This document shows positions 50,554 through 62,134 of a stretch of 64,000 bases of DNA, in pieces (within the stretch, counting starts at the first letter, position 1; every line of letters starts with the position of its first letter). The notes beneath the pieces were generated by a model, which saw only the letters and a list, made by a program, of their open reading frames with translations, was not told the DNA's origin and did not search any database. Position numbers and translations under genes: made by a program. The stretch comes from Montifringilla adamsi (taxonomy: Eukaryota > Chordata > Aves > Passeriformes > Passeridae), in contig JAGGNK010008559.1 in assembly GCA_017590115.1 (NCBI GenBank), positions 7,371,888-7,435,887 on the forward strand. The letters are read 5' to 3'.

Positions 50554-53520
50554 ATTGAGATGCTCAAAATTCACTGTCAGCCACTTCTCGCTCTTTGGAA
50601 ATTTTTATTGTTTCCTGCCTTTGAGTCAAACAATAAGCGTCTTTCTTAATTTTTTCCTTTATTTCAATATAAAACTGGCAAAATACAGAAAGAGCCACAT
50701 CTTGGCTCTCCCTCTGTACCTTTATCATTGCTCATTGGACTCTCAGTCCTCAAACAGTGGAATAAGGCATGAGCAAGCACAAGAAGTGTTAGTGGTATCA
50801 AACCCTGAAATTAGGCTTTTAGATAATGAGCTGATGTTTTCTGTCTCAAAAAAACCCTGCAAAACAGAAAGACAACTCCTCCCTTCTGTCTCCTTACATG
50901 CCCATTTTGGTAATGTGTACAATAAACAATTTCAGCTTTTCTTGCAATGTGAGAACATTGACCTCCCAGCAGGGTAGTGGTGATGGACCTAAAGCATGTC
51001 CAGGAGCCAGGTGAAGTTGCTGGGTTTCCTACCTGAGCTTTTCCTTGCCTGAGCAGCACCCACCTCTGGCAGCCTCCTGGCCGGCATACCAGAGCCCTGA
51101 AGGAATGGCATGTTTGTAAACTAAACAGGAAAGAGGAATAAGCCAGACACTTACATCACCTGACAGATGTCTTTCTCAAGCATGCAAGTTCATTTAAGGA
51201 TTTTCCATGGCATGTGTTGACTCAAATCAACAAATAAATGAAAAAGTAAATAAAGGAAGGGGTGGGGAAAGAAAGGAAGGGAGAAAAGAAAGAGAGAAAG
51301 GGAGAGAACGGGTGTCATGCTCAACATGTTTTGCACCCTGTAAAAAGGAATTAAGTGACTCCCTGCCCCCCTTCTCCCTTTATGTCTGGAAGTGAGTCCC
51401 TCTGAAACACTATCGCTACTGGCAGCACAGCAACACATAATAACATGGTAGCGACACATAAAACTGTCAGTCTTCAATGGAAATGGATGGTTAGGCTGAG
51501 GGGGTAAACAGACTAAATCAATTTGAACATGCATGTTAAGGACTGTGAAAGGGCAGAGTTTAGTGCTGCTAAGCTGGAAAACATTTGTCTCTGTCTCGTT
51601 GTATTTCCCTGCCATTCAACGGCATCCACCCACAGGCCTCTCGCTTGGCTCCAGTCAGACTCCACGGCTGATTAATGGCAGCTGGAGGTGTCCAGTAATT
51701 TCCTCACCTAATAATAAACTACAACCCAAAACAGGGGTTCCCCTCAGGCCCACATTTAACACAGCTCTACTTACTACCAGGAGAAAGCCAATTATGCCAC
51801 GTCTGCTCTCGTCTTTGAGACAGTGCACATTTAAGTGGCTTTGAGAGGTGACGCGGTTGGCTTGGGGCACATCAGCTTTGTCTGTGGCAGGGGAAACAAA
51901 ACTCAGAGAGAATCTGCATCGCTCCTACACAGGGATCATTAAGGAGGGAAGAAAAAAGTGGGGAGGGAATGTCATATTTGCAATGGGAAAATAGTTTCTC
52001 CTCCAACAAATCTTAACACCAACGTGACCTTAAAAACAGAGGGACTTTCTTTGTCTTATCCTAATCCCAGGGTCACTGACACACACAATTATGATTTCAG
52101 TGGCTGAGGCTTAAGCAATCAGTCTGGCTCACCACTTCCTACCCAAAGGTGCCCAATAAAACATTTTACATGAAGACACATCCTCAACAAGAACTTTTCC
52201 AGATTTTGTTAGCAATTAAAGCAAAGCCTTGTTACTGAAAGAGTTGCATGGATTTGTGTACTCAGCATTAAGGCTACAAAGACAATATTGTCTACGTGCG
52301 TTATCAGATTAATTACATAGTATCACCCTTACATTAGTAACTTACTGGTTTAATAATAAATCATTTATACAACATGAGGAAAACAGTTTTTTATGTTATT
52401 TAGGTGGATAACCTCTCAACTTTTGTACAGTTACCTGAGTGAATAAGGGATAAAGATTTAGCTGTAAATAATTGATAGTAGTAGTGAGAGCATGAAATAC
52501 CTTATCAATCCTTTAGCTGACAGCAAATTAATATATAAATATGCATGCAAAACACAGGATTATCCTTGTGCACCCAGAACACCCCCTTCTAGCCCAGTCC
52601 TTCATACTCCAGTACTATCAATACAAAAAATACTGGATTAACATTCATTTTCAACTCTCATTTCAACAAGAAGATGGGAAAGCTGAGTATTCCAGCTTCT
52701 TGGTGAATGGACAATTGCAAGCAATACAGATGCCAATATTTTTGCAGTAGTACTTCCTCACTATAGGAACAGGATACACTGGGTGCCAAAAAGGAAGTAA
52801 ATCGTGTCCCACACTGTTCGACAGGTTCTATTAATATCTGCAATCCATGGTGTCTCTCAAATTTTGAAAAGCAAAAAATGCATAGGCCTATGTGCACATG
52901 AATGTGCCTCTCCAGGGGAACAAATCTAACTAACATGTGGACACTGAGGGAAGACTGACAGACACACACAGACCATCGCTGGCAGTGTCTGGTCACACAG
53001 GCAACTGCTGGCACTAGGGGATTAAAAGGTAATATAATGATTTCTTCAAAAGTCTTGAGACAGCTTAGGAGGAAACTGATTTTCCAGACATCTGTGCAAA
53101 TGGATTTTCCATTCTCTTCAAAGGTTTTTTCCTATCCCTCCCCTATCTTCCCTCCTCAAGGCACAGATCATCAGGAAGAAACTTAGAACACTTCTGGACA
53201 TTGTTTTTATGCTATCCCTTCTACAGGGAGATAATGTCATTTCTGCCACAGATGTCACTACCTATAACTTTGCACTATACTAGAAACAGAGTTAAGACAA
53301 ACAGCAAACAAGGCAAAAAATGTAGATGTGAAAGAAAATACAATTAGGAGCTGTTGTATTTAATCATGTTAAAGTCATTCCACTGGAGGTGGTGGTACTA
53401 ACCAGGAGATTATAAGCAAGGCCAACTTCAAGAAAAGCTTTTTAAAGTGGGAGAGGAGAAATTATGCTTACATTTGTCTTCGGAAAAAGCAACCACGACT
53501 CACATCATGCAGTTAAGCAG
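50554..53520. other. Non-coding; no gene seen apart from the homopurine tract
   Basis: The segment 51600-51870 is complex, contains several CpG and has a 103-codon + frame (51533-51844) and an opposing 71-codon frame. It could be a conserved non-coding element but shows no recognised domain or splice structure. Confidence 0.55.
51264..51308. repeat. 45-base pure homopurine (GA-rich) tract
   Basis: All bases from 51264 to 51308 on the + strand are A or G, in an irregular GGAA/GAAA/GAGA mixture. The purine-rich context starts near 51240 with single T interruptions. It is low-complexity; its frames on either strand are compositional artefacts. Confidence 0.92.
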
Positions 53521-53700
53521 CCTCCTAATGCAAATTGCTATAGCCCCATTTTAAGTTCCAGAAGGACTCACATCTAATTAGTAAATGAGCTGTATAATTA
53601 GCATCAGCCATATGATAACTCAGCCTAATGAATGCTCTAACATTGCCAACAATATGCAATTGTGGCGACTTGATATGAGCACTTACAATATTATGTTTTA
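53521..53700. promoter_or_regulatory. Candidate developmental enhancer rich in POU/homeodomain motifs
   Basis: Within 180 bp there is an octamer atgcaaat (53528-53535), taatta at 53575-53580 and 53595-53600, taatga at about 53626, aacaat followed directly by atgcaat (53648-53660), and several further ATTA cores. Octamer and TAATTA are the established sites of POU and homeodomain factors; aacaat is a SOX-type core. The stretch has no simple repeat and no maintained open frame. Such motif-dense AT-rich sequence is typical of conserved non-coding elements, but conservation was not tested. Confidence 0.35.
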
Positions 53701-55839
53701 TGTTAAAGAACATAAAAAAAGATTGTTCTCTATATATTCATTATATGTTTGACATGTTTCTGTGTCACCTTTGCAATGGTAACACATTGCCTCTGTTCTG
53801 CTCTCAGGACTCTCAGACTAGTTTCCCACCTGAGTTTTACTAGGGACCTTTGCACATATATCAGATCACATTCTGTTCATTTCATTAGAAAATTTTGTTT
53901 GGAAATGTGGAATTTCTTCCTTCTAACAATTATTAGATGTTATTACCACAGACTTGCATTTCTTTTTCGGAATGCACTATCTTCAGAAATGGCAGGCTTG
54001 TGGTGTGTTTTGGGATCAATAGTAGTCAGGCAATTAAAAAGACAAAAAGTGATAGAGGAAATGAGTTTTGTAAAGAGTTTCTGTCCATTCTGCAGTTCTG
54101 TGAGGCAATAAAGCACAAATAAGGCAGAGATCTAGAATTGTGCTTCACACTGGCTATGAATCTGAGATATTACCACTGATATTTGCTGCCATTTTTTTCA
54201 CAACGGGGAGAAAAGCAAAAAAACAACTCCAACTTTTCTGCACAAAGATTCCAGTTATTTTCTTTGCTACCAATAGTATTTATATTACTAAATTACTCCC
54301 AAATGCAGAACTTGCAGGAAAAGTTCTGGCCTGTTAATCTTATGTACACTGACCCAGCCATGTAAGAGCTGAACTATTGCATATAAAATTCAAGCCTGAT
54401 TTAGTTTTCTCTCCAACTTCACCAGTTCTGGGATTTATAAAATATCACATTCTTATGAAATTATTTAATTAAGTCAGATCACAGCTGCCACGTGACTGTG
54501 TACCATAGAAAACACAGATCCAACTACCACCACCCCCATCTACTTTGGAGAATAAGAACATGCGATTGTTACTTCTAATCAGACAACATTACTGATCAGT
54601 ACATAAGTGAGCCCAAAATTAAGTACAATTATATCTGTAACTGATTTGATAGGCTATGTAAGTCTTCCCTATAAACAAGAAACAGTTTATGGGAAGAGTA
54701 ACATCATCCACTACACCAATTGCTATTTTGGAAAAAAAAAACCTTCCAGACACAAAAGCCCTTAAGATCTTGTGAGGCTTTTTTCCCAAAAAAAAAAAAA
54801 AAAAAAAACCACAAACCTATCCAAACTAATAAAATCTGCTTCTCTCTTCCAATCTTCCCCCCAGCCCCCAATATCCTTTAAACACCATAGCTGTAACAAC
54901 ACTGTGCTTTTCTATACATCTTGTCTCCCTCTTCTCTATGAAATGAAATATAAGCCTCAGATCTGCAAAAAAAAATGGTTGTAAAGCTACTCTTGCACCC
55001 ACATTCAAATCCCTTCTGAAACATCTCTTTTGCCACAAGGACTGCTAAAAACAAAGATTGTTGATGTGCTGTGACAGCTGCTCTGCCTCTCCCTGTATTT
55101 CAACTATTGGTTACAAAAAGCCTGAAGAAATTGTTTTCTCATTATGCTTTTTTCTGCTTTCACATCTGGCCCAACAGGCCTCTGGTTCATGACCTAGGTT
55201 CCTAAGCTAAATAATCAAACAAATAATATTAATAAAGGTAGTCTGTGTGTGAGCTGTGGAGTCCCCACATGGACTACGTCTTATATGATTTGAATATTTT
55301 TTAAGGACAAAATATCCCATCTGTTTAAATTAAAGACCTCTTTTACCTGAATCCTGTATGCTTCCAAAAGGAGGAACAAACTTTAAAAGGCAATGACACA
55401 AAAATAAAATTGATTTCCTTTAGGGAAGCTGTATGAACCTCGCTTGCAGTGCAGTCCTTTCTTCTTCAGGTTGCACATACAGACTATTGAAGAAAATTGT
55501 CTTCACCTACAGCAAAAAAGCACATGCACTGCTCTTGAGATTTGTCCCCACAAAAGAGCCTCTTACTTCAAACTTGATCTAGGGTCAACCAGAATTTTTG
55601 ATCAACTTTAATAAGCACAGGGTTCCTGGACAATTTTAATGGAATTACAGAGGAAGTGAACTTCAATTTTAAATAAGGGTTTCTCCTCACTCAGGAGAGC
55701 TGAGAGGTGACAAAACCATGGCATTGAGTTGAATCTGCCCCAAAGAGGGATGCAGGCTTACAGTTGTTAGTTTTGTGCAGTGAGGTTCCAGTTTACAAGG
55801 CAGCTTTTGAACCCAGGGACCTCTCAAGGGGCTGAGCTC
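53701..55839. other. Non-coding; no gene seen
   Basis: AT-rich sequence. The longest frame is 120 codons (+ 53749-54111), unrecognised. A ccacgtgac E-box of the USF/TFE type lies at about 54488-54496. The A21 run is listed separately. Confidence 0.62.
54788..54808. repeat. A21 homopolymer
   Basis: Run of 21 A between ttttccc and ccacaaacc. No retrocopy hallmark was found. Confidence 0.95.
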
Positions 55840-56345
55840 TTTAATGACCTCCCCGACTCCTTCAAACGCATCTCCTGAGGCCACCACACTGCTCCCTCTG
55901 TGCCAGGATTACGTGTTCCCAAAGCACAGCCAGAGCCAACAAAGTCCAGAAGAAAAAGGAAAGCTGCTCTCCTGTCAGAGCCTCGGCTTATCTCAGCAGC
56001 TCCCTATTTTTAACTCAATTGCAAACGATATCTGTGATCAAAGAGCCAGAACCCCTGGAGGAGCTTAGGCGAACAGCGTGGTGGCCACAATTCTTCCTCA
56101 CGATTTGTAAGCAGGAAAGGACTTTTGACATGAAAGACAGTTTAAACGGCACAAGAATAGCAATAAACCAGCTGTAAAATGCTTAACATTGCCCTTGAAC
56201 TAATGCAAATTGTTCCAAACAATTTTCTTTCTTATTTCTTTTCTTTTTCTCTTTTTTTTCTTTTTCCTTTTTGCAGTCTCTGGGTGCCCCGCTGGGACAT
56301 TTAAACAGTCACATGCTCACCGTACAAAAGCCTATATAAGTGGGG
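55840..56345 (+). promoter_or_regulatory. Candidate regulatory module with TATA-like box
   Basis: Going right, the segment holds a MEF2 consensus ctatttttaa (56004-56013), a TCF/LEF-type gatcaaag (56036-56043), an octamer atgcaaat (56203-56210), a 38-base pyrimidine tract (56235-56272) and a TATA box match tatataag (56333-56340). A start site would fall near 56365 on the + strand. No CpG island and no recognised downstream exon support it. TATA-like sequences are common in AT-rich DNA, so this rests on the combination of motifs. Confidence 0.2.
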
Positions 56346-56473
56346 AAATACAGTGTACTAATGTGTTTAGAATAAGGGAACCAAACAACGGCCACAATTC
56401 AGATCTGCTGCCTTCCTCTCTTTTGTTTGAGAAAGTGTTCATTAATGACAAGCTTGTTTTGGATACTGACTGA
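56277..56473 (+). other. Weak candidate terminal exon behind a strong 3' splice-like site
   Basis: A 38-base pyrimidine tract ends in gcag (56273-56276), a good 3' splice-site match. The frame after it stays open about 65 codons to a stop ending at 56473. It begins SGCPAGTFK, a CPxGTF-type peptide seen in cysteine-rich EGF-like and Eph-receptor modules. The cysteine pattern does not continue: only one more cysteine follows. No donor follows the peptide and no clear polyadenylation signal was identified. The upstream part of the same open frame is just translated pyrimidine tract. Most likely a chance similarity. Confidence 0.1.
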
Positions 56474-56479
56474 GCGTCC

Positions 56480-59400
56480 AGACAGAAATGTTGAAGGGTT
56501 ATTTATTGGCTTAAAATACTCAATTAAGCTATTGAAGAGATAGTTTTAAAAGTGAGTAAAAGCCTGAATGTTCTGAAAGTAAATTAGCTGGGTCACTGAA
56601 TATCTTAGATGTTTAGAAAATGGCAGTATTTATTGTCTGAGCTTCAGCAATATTAAAGGAGTGTTTACGGAAGTGATGTTTCAAGGGCATGCTCTCTCCT
56701 ACAGAAATTATACTACAAGAGATTTACAGAGCCTTTTAATGCCATCTTTAAAAGCATTATTTTCTTTTTCTTTATTTTAATCACATGGATGTCATGTAGA
56801 TGTTAAATTTCAAGCAACGGCACCTATCTTTATCACCAGCAAACAGTTACAACCATTTAATAAGTTCCAATATAGAATAAAATAATATTGTAGTAATTAG
56901 AGATAGGAAAGATCAATGAGATCATCAGTTCCATTTCCAACATTTTTGAGTACTGGGATATCTATGTAGGGCAGATTATATCAGCTTTTAGAAGAAAACA
57001 CCAATTCTCCACTACATCTGTTCACTTATTTCTACTTCCTGACAATGCTTGCTCCTTTAAAACAACACTTTCTTTTTCTCCCTTCAAAAACATTTCATTC
57101 CTCTCCACTGTTTCACAGGTCATTGTACAAAAACCTTATCAAGAAATTAAGTATATTGATCAAACATGGTATATTCCAAAGAGCTCTATGGTACACATTT
57201 AACTCAGGTGGAAGGAGGTGGACTGTAGCTAAAAGTTTAAAGTTACATCCTAATCAACAGCCCTGACTGGAGGGGTAGGGGAAAGATGGAGGGCAAAGGC
57301 TGTGCTGCCACATGAAAAAGACACATTAGAAATAAAATTATTAAAAACAGACAAATATTTTATGTAGTTTTATCTGCAGTTAAAAGGACTGCAAATTGAA
57401 GAACTTAAGTTTAAATTCAGGACAGTTTGCCAATCCATCACTCTATTCATAACTTTATACTGTATTTTAAATCATAGGACAACTGGGCTCAGAAAAATCC
57501 ACAGTTAGAGGCAATTTTACAACCTCTGTATGTCAGTCTTCAGTTTCCCTCATTTCCATTATTCATCAAATTAACTCCATAACAGTGGGGTAACAAACTC
57601 ATTGATCATTTAAACTATTCATGTGAGGAGCAGGAAGAGAGTGCTGTGCATGCATGGCCAGGAATATATGAGGTTTTTGGGCAGCCTAGGAAGTGCCTTT
57701 AGGAAACCATATCCCAGGACATCCAGGAGTATTTCTTCATCCTCTGGCAATTTCTCTGCCTGAGGATGACAGGATATGCACTCCTGCTAAATCTGAGCAG
57801 CGTGGGAACCTCTTCAGCTCCTATTTCTGGTGATGCTGCAGCCATTTGCTGGCCATACCAAGCACACAGGGCTCGGAATTGTTTAAATTGACATTGTCTG
57901 AGGTCCTGTGTGCAACCACAAAGCAAAGCATCTAAAATGTTTTCAACTCCCAAATATGATGTCAGTGAAATATAGTTGGTGAATATTTTCTGCTGAGGCT
58001 CACATTAGTGTTTCTTTAATTCAAGTGACCTCACACTCGTAAAAATCCACTGTTGTTCTATTTTATGTAAATTCAATTACTTAAGAAAATCTGCAAGCAT
58101 TTTACTGACTTTTGTTTTCTTATTTTGCTTCCCATCATTTTTATTTCACAGATACATGATGAAATAACTATTAAATCTGCAAAGTTTTACAGCACCTCAA
58201 CCAACAATCAGGGAAAAAGAGCTGCCTGGCTTTGTCTCTGTTTTCCTTAAGACTAATTTCTGCAAGTGTTAGAGGTTAATAACACTTATTTCATCCATTG
58301 CTTGAATCTAATAAAAGCAGTGGGGCATAACATTCTGTAAAACCAGGCAATAGAGGAAATAACACTAATGTTAACCTCTAACATAAATGTAGTGGTAATT
58401 GCCCTGGTCTACTTTTAAAATGAATGCCTTTTGTAGTCTCCCAAGTGGCACTGAAAATAAATTCCAATGTTCTAGGCAGCCACCAGTTTCCCAGATGGAT
58501 AGCACTCTGTGTTATCCATCCCTCATTGTGCCATACTCCACAAAGATGTCACACAAAGGATTAACATATTATTACAGACACAGGAAGAGCAATCCCTGAT
58601 AGCTGCCTTAAATAAGCTGCAGAGACAGCTTTCTACTAGAAAAAAAAAGCATTTTGCCTACTCTTCTTCTCCCCAAAATTTAAGCAGAATACATCAGAAG
58701 GCAAATGAGGTATTTTTTGTTAATTGATAAAATGGCATAACCATTCTGTTTCATCCCAATACTATTTTGGTTTTAAATAAACAGGTTTTAAAATTGTCTT
58801 TATAGTTTCCAGGATAAACCTGTGTGTGTATAAATACTGAGTTTTTATAGATATTGTCATTATCTCGTGCTTATTTATAAATACTGTCACCTCAAAGTCT
58901 CCACTGACCTAAAGGGGACAGCTCCAGTCTGTGTGTGCTGATACTTCATGTCAAAACTAGAATTTCACAAATATTCACAGAACTATTCCCAGCAGTAATT
59001 TTAATTTCCAGTTGTCTTTAAGCAGGGCAGGAAAGAACGTGACACTCACAGGTCATAGCCATTACTTAGTAGCTTCTCACCTACAAATATCCTCAGCTAA
59101 CCCTGAGAATTATATTCCATTCTGTTGTATAAACATAACCTTTTAGAGGCACTTGATATCCCCTCCTGGCTTCCAACTTACTCTCCAGAAGAGCACAGAA
59201 CTCCCACATATCAATCCAATAGGAATATCTTGGAGGCAAAAAATCTCACACAACACCACTTGGGAATCGGGTAGATCCCAAAATATGTCACTCCAATTTT
59301 TTGTACACTTCTTTAGTTTATTGTCCTTTTTACCACTGGAGTTTCCTGAACATTCAGGAGATAATATTTGGTTGTAATGGGACTGTTGGAGCCTTCTGAG

Positions 59401-61860
59401 CCTCACCTACTGCTCTGAAGAAATGCCCTCTTATCCCTTCCTTGGGCCCTGAATGATTAAATAATGCTCCAATTCAGTTAAATTCAAAAGTATCACGCTG
59501 TTACCACATACTGACATTTTCCAGAACAGTTACTGTACCACACTTCACTTTTTTCAAAATCCTTCTTACAACCTGTCAGGACTATCAGTCAAGAGTTCTG
59601 AATCTCCAAGTATTTACTTGGTGGATACAACCTAATGACTGATGAGAATGATCAGGGATATTCTTACCAGGAACTGGTATCTTGTCACTAGGGGTGTGAA
59701 TTAGTAGAAAGAGAAAAGGTGGAGTGCAGGATGGTGGTGATTCTAATCACGCGGGAAAGGAGTTCTGGAGATGATCTTTCAAGGAATTAAAGAATTAATT
59801 ATTAATTAATACAATAATGAGAAAAAACAAAAATAGCAGGTAACTTCTGCAGAAAGGCTAAAATTTGAAATGAAAAATGAGGACAAAAGAGATTCTGAGT
59901 TGCACACCCAGCTTCTCTGAGTGACTTTGGAGAGACAGCATAAAGTCAAAATGGAGAAACATGTCCATGTCTCCATCCATGCCTCCATGCGCTACCTGCT
60001 ATGGAAGGAGACTCAGACTGTTTGCTGCGCTGCTGCACTAATGCTCTTCAGACGCATTACATTCACCAAATTCTTTTCTAATAAGGCAAGACAGCAGAGT
60101 TCTTTTCTCTTGACATTTATGAAGCCTGCAAAGTGGAAACAATCAGTACTTTGTCAACACCTGACATTTAGCCTGACCTTTTTTTCATAATTGTATTAGA
60201 AGGCTAAACTAGACCCCAGAACATTTGGAAACCAGCTGGATTTATAAACAGTAAAATATACTTCAGTCTACTATGCTCAACTAAGCCAGTTCAGAGTGGA
60301 TTCCTTAAAATTTAGCTGGGATTTTCACAAAAGAACAGCATTGTATGGTAGCTTTTTAAGGAAATGGACCCCAAGGTCTCTGCATAAAATAGAAGTACAA
60401 ATGTAACCTTTCCATTGCCATCTGCACAGACTTACTTATCTATCTGAAACACAATTTTCTGAAACTTTGTGAAGAAAATCCTCAATACCTTTTCAGGATG
60501 GCATCTCTCTCCCATATAAGGCACAGATAAACTGCACTAGAGGGAAAAAAGTCATTTGGAGTGACTGATTTTATGATATTCATCTATGTATTTTACTTAT
60601 TTCATTACTTCACTGTATTTGGAGGCCTTCTGCAAGACAGATTCAAGTGGAAATGTGACATCCAATAGCTACATTATATACAGGGAGTGATTAAATGTGT
60701 CTGCAGAGAAGCAGCTACTCTCATCCTCATTGTTCTCATGATACAAGGCATGTTTGGGCACATGGCAGGTATCATCCTTCTCTACCTCACTGACTTTTCC
60801 CTGTCTTCCAGAAGCAAAACTGTAGCCTGATTAACTAAGCCCTTGACATCATTCCCATTTACTTTGTCCGTGGAACCACGGCTTTACAGAGCTTTCTTGT
60901 TCATCTTGGAGATTCTCCTCCACCCTCTGTAAAGGCATAGCCTGGAAGGAAGGATGAGAAAAGTACTGGAAGCATGGAGTTCTCCACAAAGTGTAGGAAG
61001 AGCTATGCCCCAGAGAAGCATTTGAACAAAAGAAAAACAGTGTTATTGTAGTGGAGCAGCTATGAAAAAAAGGTATTCTGCTGTACCTGCTGTGAACAAG
61101 GCCCCTGCTTTAATTATGTCTGAAGCTTGGTGGCAAATATCCAATCCCGAAGTGAAGGGGAAAAAAGGAAGCAGTATTTTTTCTTTTCCATTCATTTAGT
61201 TGCCTGATTATTCTGAGTCTTTGACTCTTTGACCTTTTGTTCTTTATGAATGTGCCCTGCATATACCTATAGGGTCAGCTTAGACTGACAGAGAGCAGCT
61301 AAATCTGGCTTTGTACAGTGCTTTAAATGCTCTCCACAATGCCCAGCAGCTGCCTCCTGCCATCACTTTACTCCAGTGCTGAGAGACCTCACTCCTAGGA
61401 ACTGGTAAGAGCTGGGAACTGGTGGGCATGTTACAAAAGCAAAGGTTGTTCTTCATCACAAAACACAACTGCCAGCATTGCCAGCTGCTGGGAGACCTCC
61501 TGCTTACAGGACAGCAGTGCTAGCTCATGACTGATCCAGAGATTAACATTGCCAATAAAATAACTTTGACAATAAACTCAGAGGACTCACATAGATAACA
61601 GTGTGACATTGCTGGCTGTGCACATACAGCACTGACTTGTGCCTCTAAGGAAGCCCACTGTCCAAAAGGACTCTACAGCCAGCTTTTGGGGCAGAGACCT
61701 GGTAAATTACTTCAGGAAGCATAACAGAGTAAAATAAAAGGAAAATTCACAGCAAGAAGCTTCAGAATACATTATTTTAAAAGCCTAATTGCACTGAAAG
61801 ATTTTGGTCCTAAAGATCAACAGCACATTATGTTTGATATACTGTGCAAAAACTCTCTTA
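56480..61860. other. Non-coding; no gene seen
   Basis: AT-rich sequence with short frames only, none above 90 codons. An ATTAATTA-rich patch lies at about 59786-59812. No repeat family or RNA gene was recognised. Confidence 0.65.
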
Positions 61861-61897
61861 ATTGAAGCTGGAAGGAGACACTGGCAAAAAGAAAGAT

Positions 61898-62134
61898 ATG
61901 AATGCAGGAAAGCACAGGGCATTTCTGTTAGTGATGTTAGCCTTTTTCTTTCTGTTGGACAGCCAGGAAGCCTGGGAAATGAAGTTTCTAAACCAGCAGC
62001 TGACTTGGATGATGAAAATTAGGCCGTGCAAAGAACCTGTGAACTCTTCCCTTGAAGTTGTACTATGCGTGATTATTTTGGTAGGAATTCCAGCCATTAT
62101 CTGTGTCCATGAAAGAAAATTGCATGATTCCTAA
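61898..62134 (+). other. Weak candidate small membrane-protein ORF, 78 codons
   Basis: From ATG 61898 (G at -3, A at +4) to a TAA ending at 62134. Residues 1-27 look like a signal peptide: a basic start MNAGKHR, then a hydrophobic core AFLLVMLAFFFLLD. An NSS glycosylation sequon lies near residue 50. Residues about 52-70 (LEVVLCVIILVGIPAIICV) form one good membrane segment, followed by a short basic tail HERK. This is a type I single-pass layout. No family is recognised, no promoter, intron or poly(A) signal is apparent, and frames of this length occur by chance here. Confidence 0.1.
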
